DNA of 64,000 bases from Actinobacteria bacterium UBA6100. GTDB taxonomy: Bacteria; Actinomycetota; Coriobacteriia; Anaerosomatales; Anaerosomataceae. Each line of letters opens with the position of its first letter. Position 1 is the first letter of the stretch. The notes under the pieces were generated by a model. The model saw nothing but the letters and a program-made list of their open reading frames with translations. It was not told the DNA's origin and searched no databases. Positions 1 through 9,100 of the stretch are shown here, piece by piece. The stretch lies in the NCBI GenBank assembly GCA_002423585.1, contig DIWS01000013.1, positions 186,001-250,000 on the forward strand, given 5' to 3'. The position numbers and the translations under genes are program-made.

Positions 1-789
1 GACACCAGCGTAGTCCTCGCACTCAGTCGCGGCCCGTTCGACATGGTGCTCACGGGTGATGCCGAGGGTCGCGTGCAGCAGGCGCTGCTCGCAGCGGGCA
101 CGCTCACGGAAGTGGAGGTGCTCAAGGTCCCCCATCATGGCAGCACGAATGGCCTCACGGCCGACGGGCTCGCAGGGTGGTCGCCGAACGACGCGATCAT
201 CAGTGTCGGCGAGGGCAACGACTTCGGTCATCCGGCGCCGGAGACGCTCGCGCTGTTCGACAGCGCTCGCGTGCGCGTCTTCCGGACCGATCTCGATGGG
301 GACGTGACCGTCGTCGTGGGTGGCTCCGGGTATCGGGTGGAGCGGGACCGGCGTGGAAGCCGCGACGTGGTTCGTGCGAGAATGCGAAGGGCCGCGGCGG
401 TCGCTGCGGGTGTCACATCGCCGCAACTCGATGTCGTCCGGAAAGGACCCCGTGGCAGTCAAGACCAAAGGCGTGGAGGATCTCTCCAGCGTGTACCTGA
501 TCTTCGGCAACGAGGAATTGTTGCTGGATCGCGCGCTCCACCGGCTCAAGGACCGCATCGCCGAGGTCGCCGACCTCGACTTCAACTACGAGGCCTTCGA
601 CGGGGAGACCGCCGACGCATTCGCGGTCGTGGCGGCCGCGAACACGCTACCGTTCGCATCCGAGCGACGTCTCGTGACCGTGCGCGGGGTCGACCGCATG
701 TCGACGGCGGCCCAGGCCGTCCTTGCCGAGTACGCGAAGGACCCGGCGCCTTCGGCATGTCTGGTGCTCGTCGCCACGAAGATCCGTAA
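1..789 (+). CDS. comEC: ComEC/Rec2 DNA uptake protein, C-terminal fragment
   Basis: This is the 3' end of a ComEC-type competence protein, cut by the window edge. The first ~110 residues form the C-terminal metallo-beta-lactamase-like domain: an LTGD motif, then KVPHHGS, then SVG with GHP a little later. In the family this domain follows the membrane channel that carries incoming single-stranded DNA. After about base 360 the frame becomes Arg-rich and looks like a shadow of holA, which it overlaps by some 340 bases. No stop occurs near the expected domain end, so the true C-terminus is unclear. A frameshift or a degenerated end is possible. The domain call is firm, the end coordinate is not. 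Confidence 0.7.
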   Translation, partial: DTSVVLALSRGPFDMVLTGDAEGRVQQALLAAGTLTEVEVLKVPHHGSTNGLTADGLAGWSPNDAIISVGEGNDFGHPAPETLALFDSARVRVFRTDLDGDVTVVVGGSGYRVERDRRGSRDVVRARMRRAAAVAAGVTSPQLDVVRKGPRGSQDQRRGGSLQRVPDLRQRGIVAGSRAPPAQGPHRRGRRPRLQLRGLRRGDRRRIRGRGGREHATVRIRATSRDRARGRPHVDGGPGRPCRVREGPGAFGMSGARRHEDP

Positions 790-1438
790 GGACTCGAAGC
801 TCTACAAAGCCGTCCAGGCGCTCGGCGGGGTCTTCGAGTACACCGCGCCCAAGAAGAGTGAGTATCCGTCGTGGGTGATGGACCTGTTCCGCTCGAAGGG
901 ACGCACCATGAACGCCGACGGAGCCTCGGCGCTGGTCCGCGCTGTGGGCCGTGACCTGCGCAGGCTTGAGATCGAGGCCGAGAAGATCATCGCCTACGCG
1001 GGCGAGCGCACGGATCTCTCGCGCGACGATGTCGTGAGTGTCGTGGCGCAGACCGCACCGGTATCGGTCTTCGACTTCCTGAACGCCCTCGGCGCTCGTG
1101 AGTGCGGCGGCGCGTTCACTCTGCTCGACGATCTCATAGCCGATGGCCAGGATCTCCATGGCATCCATGCGATGACGATCCGCCATCTTCGCACGCTCGT
1201 CAGTGCGCGTGCGTTGATCGATAGGGGGGCGAAGCAGAGCGATGTGCAGCGCTCGGTGGGCATGGCCGAGTGGCAGGCGCGTGTCGCCATGGAACAGGCG
1301 AGGCGCTTCCGTGCCGAGGAGTTGTCCCGGGCGCTCATGGATGCAGCTGCCCTGGAGGCTCGCATGAAGACGGGCCAAGGGGACCCACGGGTGCTCTTCG
1401 AGGTGTGGCTCGCCGGAGTCTGTCACCGAGAGCCCTAG
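452..1438 (+). CDS. holA: DNA polymerase III subunit delta
   Basis: HolA is the clamp-loader delta subunit that opens the beta sliding clamp. The protein starts with VYLIFGNEELLLDRAL, the typical delta N-terminus, and continues through the AAA+-like fold (residues to ~200) and a helical collar domain ending near FEVWLAGVCH. I chose GTG at 452 because GGAAAGGA lies just upstream. ATG at 431 is an in-frame alternative, and the frame stays open further upstream to 320. About 330 residues is normal for the family. The order comEC, holA, convergent rpsT is common in Gram-positive genomes and supports the call. Confidence 0.9.
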   Translation: MAVKTKGVEDLSSVYLIFGNEELLLDRALHRLKDRIAEVADLDFNYEAFDGETADAFAVVAAANTLPFASERRLVTVRGVDRMSTAAQAVLAEYAKDPAPSACLVLVATKIRKDSKLYKAVQALGGVFEYTAPKKSEYPSWVMDLFRSKGRTMNADGASALVRAVGRDLRRLEIEAEKIIAYAGERTDLSRDDVVSVVAQTAPVSVFDFLNALGARECGGAFTLLDDLIADGQDLHGIHAMTIRHLRTLVSARALIDRGAKQSDVQRSVGMAEWQARVAMEQARRFRAEELSRALMDAAALEARMKTGQGDPRVLFEVWLAGVCHREP

Positions 1439-1442
1439 GGAA

Positions 1443-1478
1443 CGCACGAAGGGCCGGGAATCCCCGGCCCTTCGTGCG
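1443..1478. terminator. Bidirectional intrinsic terminator between holA and rpsT
   Basis: A perfect 16-bp inverted repeat (arms 1443-1458 and 1463-1478) with loop AATC sits between two convergent genes. It lacks a strong T-run, which is usual in GC-rich genomes. It probably ends both transcripts. Confidence 0.8.
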
Positions 1479-1497
1479 TACCAGTCGCTACGTGTGA

Positions 1498-1764
1498 TCA
1501 GTCTGCGATCGCGTTGACCTTGGCCATCACGCCCGACTTACGGTTGGCGGCCTGGTTCTTGTGGATGACGCCGGCGCTGGCGGCCTTGTCGAGTGCGCGG
1601 GTCGCCTGGCGAGCTGCGTCCTGTGCCGCCGCCTTGTCGCCTGCGGCGACTGCGGTCTCGACTCGCTTGATCGCCGTCTTGAGCGACGACTTCACGGCCT
1701 TGTTGCGCATACGCGCCTTCTCGTTGGTGAGAATGCGTTTCTTCTGGCTCTTGATGTTTGCCAC
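1498..1764 (-). CDS. rpsT: 30S ribosomal protein S20
   Basis: The 88-residue basic protein has the S20 N-terminus MANIKSQKKR and the C-terminal IHKNQAANRKSG motif. S20 binds 16S rRNA early in 30S assembly. The start codon is GTG (complement of 1762-1764), with GGAGGA about 8 bases upstream on the minus strand. It is monocistronic and convergent with holA, sharing the hairpin at 1443-1478. Confidence 0.96.
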   Translation of the reverse strand: MANIKSQKKRILTNEKARMRNKAVKSSLKTAIKRVETAVAAGDKAAAQDAARQATRALDKAASAGVIHKNQAANRKSGVMAKVNAIAD

Positions 1765-1959
1765 GGTGCTCTTGTTCCTCCGTCATGAATCGGATGGTGC
1801 CCGTCGCAGTGGGGTGCTGACGAACCTGCAAAGGATAGCACAGGGTCCAGGGAGCGCCAACACCAGGCTTCACATGCGGCGGCAGGTCCACGCCTGAATG
1901 GCCGGAAAGGCACAGGGATCGTGGTGTGCGAGGCGTTGCGTGATGTGATGCACAGCCTA

Positions 1960-1989
1960 TTGTTCGTCGTCCGCCGATGATGCTAATGT
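1960..1989 (+). promoter_or_regulatory. Candidate sigma-A promoter for the cytochrome island
   Basis: TTGTTC at 1960-1965 is followed after 18 bases by TAATGT at 1984-1989, with TG just upstream as in extended -10 elements. It lies ~55 bases before the GTG of the 7-haem cytochrome. The remainder of 1765-2044 shows no gene. Confidence 0.35.
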
Positions 1990-2044
1990 TAACTCGGCTG
2001 AAAATCGCCAGGGTTCGTGACTCCTCGAAGGGATTTCTCACAAC

Positions 2045-3157
2045 GTGAACCGGCGCGTCAGCCCTAGTAGGCGGGGGCCGCTAGTCGCTTGCATCGTTCT
2101 CCTCGCAGCTCTGCTGTGGGGGGGTAGCGTGCTGCCTGCCTACGCATTCGCTCCACCGATCGGCGGCCTGGGAACGGGGACGACCGAGCCGTTCAATCTC
2201 TTCGACTGCGACCAGTGCCACGCCGTCGACAGCCAGACGCCGCCCGCCGATGGGAGCGGCCCCCACGGGAACTACTCGACGACCACGTCGAAGTGCGCTG
2301 TGTGTCACGCCGTCCACAACGCCGCTGCAGGCGGTGTGATGCTCCTCCGCGGGGCGACCGTGAGCGCTGCGTGCCTGACGTGCCATGACGGCACGCAGAG
2401 CGGGATCGGGCCCTATCACACCATTGAGAAGCACGGTGGCGTGGTCGCGGCTTCACACGATACGGATGCCACGAACGTGATCCCCGGGGGCAGCTCGGGC
2501 CTGAGCGGGAATCTCGGCTGCTCGGACTGCCATAGCGTACACGGTGCCGGTACGGTTACGCCGTTCCTGCGGGACTCGGGTTTCTCGGGCACGACGTACA
2601 TCGGTGGTGCGGGGCTGTGGGTCACCTCCGACTGTCTGCTGCGCGCGGACGTGAACGGGGCCTCCGTGACCGAGTACGGGGCGTTGTGGTGTGCCGCGTG
2701 TCACGACCAGCGTCACGCCGACTCATCCGACGCGGTGAACCATCCCGTGGATGGCACTACGGACTGGGGATACGGCGATGTCACCTCGACCGTTCTTCCG
2801 ACATCGTATTCCTACGACTACCTGGTGACGCCGGTCGCGGTCGGTATGGGCAGGACCAACGGCGGCTTCATCATGGCGCCCGCCGAAGCGAGTGGAGATG
2901 GCCGCGTGGAGACGCGGCGGGATCCGATCTGCCAGCAGTGCCACGAGGATGCTCGCGTCGTCGCTGATCCGTTCGAAGGTGACTACACGTACCGGGGGGC
3001 CACCGATCCGAGCGATCCCTCGTACAACCCCTTTGAGCCGAATCCGATCAACCCCGAGTTCCTCACGTTCCCGCACCAAGCCACCAACGCGAGCATGCTC
3101 GTCGAGACGTACGACGGTCTGTGCATGAACTGTCACCCGGTGTCCGCCTTGCCGTAG
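2045..3157 (+). CDS. Secreted seven-haem c-type cytochrome
   Basis: The 370-residue protein has an N-terminal signal peptide (basic start, hydrophobic stretch to about residue 34, AYA cleavage-like site). It carries seven CXXCH haem-binding motifs between Cys55 and Cys360: CDQCH, CAVCH, CLTCH, CSDCH, CAACH, CQQCH and CMNCH. Several further His residues could serve as distal ligands. Paired motifs with VH or MH three residues on resemble doubled-CXXCH domains. The start is GTG with a weak ribosome site. It lies 38 bases before the giant cytochrome gene and is probably cotranscribed with it. A role in extracellular or envelope electron transfer is inference; no substrate can be read from the sequence. 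Confidence 0.85.
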   Translation: MNRRVSPSRRGPLVACIVLLAALLWGGSVLPAYAFAPPIGGLGTGTTEPFNLFDCDQCHAVDSQTPPADGSGPHGNYSTTTSKCAVCHAVHNAAAGGVMLLRGATVSAACLTCHDGTQSGIGPYHTIEKHGGVVAASHDTDATNVIPGGSSGLSGNLGCSDCHSVHGAGTVTPFLRDSGFSGTTYIGGAGLWVTSDCLLRADVNGASVTEYGALWCAACHDQRHADSSDAVNHPVDGTTDWGYGDVTSTVLPTSYSYDYLVTPVAVGMGRTNGGFIMAPAEASGDGRVETRRDPICQQCHEDARVVADPFEGDYTYRGATDPSDPSYNPFEPNPINPEFLTFPHQATNASMLVETYDGLCMNCHPVSALP

Positions 3158-3195
3158 CGAACCGCTGACGGACAGACAGAAGGAGTCATGCGGGG

Positions 3196-6100
3196 ATGAG
3201 TGCGCACCGTGGCACCAACAGAAAGTGGGCGCGGCTTGGCCTGGTGGTCGCGATCGTACTGCTGGGGACGACCGCCGCTCTGGGATCGTCGGCACCGTGG
3301 CGTGGTTCGGGGTCAGCCCGAGGAGCGGGTGGTGCTGAGAGTCGCCCGGACGAGGGCGCGACCGCAGGGCATGCGGGCTCGACGTCCGAGCGCCCGGCGG
3401 TCGCGGTTCTCGACCCGACGCCGATCGATCAGGCCGACAGGGGCGAGTCAGGGAAGAAGCCGTCCACGGTCCCGTCGGCAAAGGACAAGCCGAAGCCGCC
3501 CAAGGGCGACGAGTCGGCCGACCCCGACGACCCGCCGGCCGACCCGGATGAACCGCCCGCGGACCCCGACGACCCGCCCGTCTATCCTGACGACCCACCC
3601 GTCGATCCGCCGGTGCCGGACGCTCCGGGTGCTCCGACACTCGTAGCCTGCACGTCTGGTGCGATGAAGGATGTCATCACCTTCGATGCGGGTACCGGTG
3701 GACCGGTCTCGGAGTTCTCACTCCTGCGGTCCGTCAGCGTCGACGGTCCCTATTCGGTCGTTGCGACGGCGTCCGCGGATGTGAGGAGCTTCGAATTCTC
3801 GGTAGATACGACGGGCACGACCTACTACGCGGTCTCCGCGCAGGGTGCGGGCGGCGAGAGCGCCCCGAGTGGGCGCGCGGACAACGGCCTCGTCATGATG
3901 CGCGAGAATGTGCCGGTCGAGGGGCGCGTGCTCGCTTCGTCCAACGGCGAGGTCGTACTCACGCTGCCGCCCGGTGCGTTCGATCAGCCGACCGATGTGG
4001 CGGTATGCGAGATCTCGGCCTCTCCGACGGGCGGCCTCATCAGCCTCTCCGGCGTCTACGAGATCACCCCCTCCGTTTCGCTGGCTGTGCCGGCGACGCT
4101 TTCGGTGCGATACACGCTTGGCGTGACGCACTTCCAAGTGCAGCGAACACTGCTCGAGGCTGCCGAGATCATGACCTACGATGAGGCGGCGGACGGGTGG
4201 ACGGCCGGGGCTACCGGGGTTGTGGCCGACGACACGTACCTGTCCGGCACGCTCGGACACTTCAGCTACTGGGCCGGCGCTGCAGTGGAGCCGCACGGCA
4301 CGAGCGAGACGACCTACTGCTCGGACGGCGGCATCTGTCACGATCTCACAAGCTATCCCGGCTCGAGCGTGCGGTACGACACCCGTGCGTCGCAGGTCTG
4401 CTACAACTGCCACGGAAATGTCGTCGGTGGGACGGCGGCGGGTGCCGAGGGCCCGAACGTTCAGCAGCAGTTCTACCAGTGCGAAGGGCAGACGCGGCCG
4501 TCCGGCTCCACGGTGCATCCTGTCGCCACGGGCGATCTGTACTGCACCATCTGCCACGACCCGCATGCGGACCCGGCGGCCTCGCCCGGGCTCCTGCGGT
4601 CCCTCGAGCCGACGACCGGTAGGTACGTGGAGGGAGGACTCGGCTCGGGTCCGGGGGATGCGTTCTGCTGGACGTGTCACGGTCCCATCAGGAACCGGCG
4701 TACCGACTTCCTGGTGCCGAACTACTGGGCGAACAGCGGCGGTGACCGCAAGACCGGCTACGTGGGCACGCCACATGCCTCGATCGAGACCGACAGCGAC
4801 GTGACCTGCACGGCGTGCCACGCCGAGCACGGCTCGGACAACGCCGCGCTGGTGCTCTCGGAGTTGGAGACTCCGGATGGTACGGTGCCGGCGGGTCGCA
4901 CGAGCGATGTCTGTCTGGCGTGCCATGTCGCCAACGCCACGGTGTACCCGGGGAGCGGGACCGCGGGGGCACAGAAGCATGTGACCGTCACGACGTCTAC
5001 GAAGGCGCTCACCCGGTATCCCGGATCGACTGCCGAAGGCCAGGGCTGCACCGGGTGTCACGAGCCGCATGGCAAGGGGTCGGGGAGCTCCTACACATGG
5101 GCCGCGGGCCGCGATCTGTGCCTCACCTGCCACGACGCCGGTGGCCTGACGTACGGCACGGACTACTCGTACCAGGGACCGTCGGCCTTCGCGGCCTCGG
5201 GTCACTCGGGCATCACAGGCGGCCTGGGATACCTCAGTCTCAGTCCGGCATCAGACGGGTTCGCGGCCTGGCAGTCGGTGACCCCGCCCACGCCGGACGC
5301 TCCCGGGACCCCGGTCGGTGCGGCCGGCATCTCTGCGATCCAGTCTGCGGAGGGTGAGCTGCTCACCACCGATCTGCAGACGACGACGGGCTCCTCCGAC
5401 TATCAGATGTACCGGTTCAAGATGGCTGCCGACAAGACCGACGTGGCAACCGTCACGCTCACCTGGAAGGGCTATGGCGAGGCCGCTCCGGGGTATCCGA
5501 TCACGGTGTCAGCGTGGAACGAAGACGCCGACGGGTGGGACCAGATCGACAGTCGTGTGATCGGGTCACCGCAGCAGCTCGTGTTGAACCTGACACCCGG
5601 GGAGCACATCGACGCCGATGGATACGTGTACGTGCTTGCTCAGGCGAGGTACGTCTACGACGCCACGATCGTCTCGGGGCCGACGATCAGCGCCCCGTAC
5701 TCATGGAATCCGTCGCTCCAGATGGTGCAGTGGACGACCGCCGGGCTCGCGAGCAGTCTGGTCGACTACGGACCCACGACGGCGTACGGCACCACGGTCG
5801 GCAGTGCCGACGAGCGTGTCACGAACCATGTCGTGTGGTTCACGGCGCCGGCCGGCGTGACCCACGCGCGCGTGAGGTCCGCCACATCCTTCGGTGAGAG
5901 TGCGGAGTCCGCGGACACGGTCGTCACCTACCCCAATCCGACGATCGTCTCCACGAACCCGTCTGGCCTGGTCTGGTACGACGTGCCCGTCTCGACCACG
6001 CTGACATGGAACGCGATGGCTGCCCCCGGCGGCCCGTTCCAGTACCGCGTGCAGGTGCTGCGCAGCGGCTCACAGGTGCTGCTGACGGATTGGACGACGG

Positions 6101-9100
6101 ATCTCTCGTACGTGTACTCCACGAGCACGCCCGGCAGTTACGGCTGGCGTGTGGAGGCTCGCGATGCCACCCAGTTCTCCTACGGGTGGTCCGGCGTCGC
6201 CGCGTTCAATGTGGCGGACGGCAACTACACCGGATCCTGTCCGTTCCTCTTCACGTGGGACGGTGAGAAGATGGCTTTCGAGGCGGACCTCTTCACGGCC
6301 GCCCGCATCGGCGGACGGAGCGCCACCGGATTCCAGCAGCCCAACCCGAACGACGCGTACGTGTTGGCGAACGTGCCCGAGGCGAAGGACGGTTCGCTCG
6401 AGTTCAGTCTCGTCGAGGAGCGTTACGAGGTGGACTACCTCGACTCGTTCGCGCTGTACGCGGTCGACGCGCCTGTGGGCACCACCGTCTACGCGCAGAA
6501 GGCGGTCGCCGGTACACGGGCGTTCCCACCGCTAGCCTCGGCGGTCCACACCGTTCGCGAACTCGATGCGGCCCTGTCCGCGGTGCGGACCGACACCGGC
6601 GCGGACGTGAGCTTCCAGGTATCTTCCGACGACGGCATCTATCTGGCGCTCAACGAAGACCGCGAGGCGACGTTCACCTACAAGACGATCGAGCTCGATC
6701 TCGGTCCCGAGGCCGCGAGCGCCCCGCAGGTGAAGATCGTTATGGACGCGGTCACGGAGTTCCCCGTGACACCTACGGGCATCGCCCGCCGGTTCACGTT
6801 CGGGCTGCCGTCCAAGCTCGAGGTCCAGGACCCCGACGGCACCTGGAGGGTGGTCCCTTCCTCCGTCGGCGCCGTCCCGGTTGCTCCCGAGTTCACGCGT
6901 CCCTACGTGTTCGACCTGACCGATGCCATTGCCGGGACCACCGGGCGCGTGCGATTCACATACCTCTTCCGTACGCTCATCGACTCCATTGGCGTGGACA
7001 TGACCGCCGATGAGCCGGTGACGATCACGCCGGTGGAACTCACCGGAGCCGACCTGCGATACCACGGTGTCGATGACGAACTGTGCACGGCCGGCGACGC
7101 GCACTTCGTGTACGGACACGACCTCTCGGACGGGTCGTACTTCCCCGGGATGTACACGCGTTTCGGCGACGTGGCCGAGCTGCTGACGGGTCGTGACGAC
7201 ACCTTCGTGATCATGGGGCAGGGTGACGAGATCGCTTTGACCTTCGCTGTTCCGGACGATCCCTCCGCGGGCGCCGAGCGCTCCTATGTCGTGAGCGTGC
7301 TCGGCTACTACAAGGACCTCAAGACCGACGTGTCACACACCGTGGAGCCGCTGCCCTTCGCGGCGATGAGCAACTATCCGTACGGCGCCGACGAACGCTA
7401 TCCGGATGACGCCGGGCACCCGGCGTATCAGGCCCTCTACAACACGCGTGTCGACGGGATCTCTGATGCGGCGGTCGGTACCACCAGCGCGCTCGGCGCG
7501 ATGCTGGAGGGTGCCACGACGGCGCTCAGGGACGCTGTGACGTTCGCTGCTGCCGGCACGAGTGAGTCGGACCTTGTCGCTCACCGGTCGCTGAACACCG
7601 ATCTCGTGTCGCTTGAGGTCGCGGTGACCTCGGCAGGCGGAGCCGGCGGAGAGTGCGGCGTGTGTCACGCGATGCATGGCTCTGCCGAGCAGGGCCGGCC
7701 GCTCACCGGTGGCCGGATCGCCTCGGACGGGCGCACGTGCACGGCCAACGGCTCAGGGGGTTGTCACGACAGCGCCGCGAACTCGAGCTCGGGCGTCGAC
7801 ATCCGTGATCAGTTCACCGTGAGCACCGATCCGCTGACACACCATGACGTGATGTTGACGGACCAGGCCAAGAACGGCGGTAGGACAGCCTGCGCCGACT
7901 GCCACAACCCGCACCAGAACAACGGCACGGACAAGATCTCGAACCCCGACGACATCGCCGCTCCGGTGGGCTCCTCGCTCGGGTCAGCGGTGGCGGCCTC
8001 GGGTGAGGTCTACCTGCTTGCGGGCGCGAAGCACGACGGCAACGCACCCGTGATCTCGAATGTCGTTCTGAACGGAGCAGGCGTGCAGTATGCCAGCCCG
8101 TTCGTCACATGGACGACCGACGAGGCCGCGACGTCGTACATAGACTGGGGTCTCACGACTGACTACGGTGAGACGCCATTCGGCAACAGCACCCTGTCGC
8201 TGAGCCACTCGGTCCAGATGACGGGGCTCGTGGCCGGCACCACCTACCACTACCGGGTGCGGAGTACGGATGCGCTGAACAACACGGCCGCCTCCGGCGA
8301 CTTCACGTACACGCCTGTTGCGCCGCCGCTGACGCCGGCGATAACGGACCACACGACGTTCTCCGGCGGCGGATACGGCCCGATCCCCATCACGCTGACC
8401 GGGGGGACCGTGACCGCACCGGATGGTCATGCGGTCCAGTACCAGTTCCAGATCAGCAACCTTGGGGCGTGGACATCGGGATGGCTCAACGCGCCGTCGT
8501 GGGACACCGCAGCGTCGGGCCTGACTTTCTACAACGGCAACTACACGGTGAAGATCCGGGCGCGCGACGCCGTCGACACGCAGGCGGTCTCGGCGTGGTC
8601 GACGGACGATGCGTTCAACATCACGCTCGCCGCTTATCCGCCGTCCTCGTGTCCCTTCGTGTTCGTCTGGGACGGGGACAGCTTCAGCTTCGAGGCTGAC
8701 ATCAGCACCACCGGCAAGCTTGCGGAGAAGACGTCAACGGGATACTCGCGACCCGACCCGCGTGACCGCTACAAACTGACGACGGAGCCGCAGGTCAAAG
8801 ACGGGGCTCTGGAAATCAGGCTCGTCGAGGAGCGTTTGGAGATCGACTACACCGACGAGATCGTGCTCTACGCGGTCGATCTTCCTGAAGGCGTCGACGT
8901 GTACGCGGAGAAGGGCGTCCGCGGGGCGCCCGGTCCGGTCCCACCGGAGGGCTTGCATACGGTGACCGACCTGCGCACACCGCCCACCGTCCGGACGGAC
9001 ACCGGCGAGTCGGTCACGGACCTCGTGGCCGAGGCTGACGGCGCGACGCTTGTGCTCAACGAGGACCGCGAGGACTTCGAGTACAAGACGCTCGAGATGG

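Noticed and set aside
3718..5205. 495-codon minus-strand open frame opposite the giant cytochrome
   Set aside because: Arg-rich, lies opposite CXXCH-containing sequence, no ribosome site.
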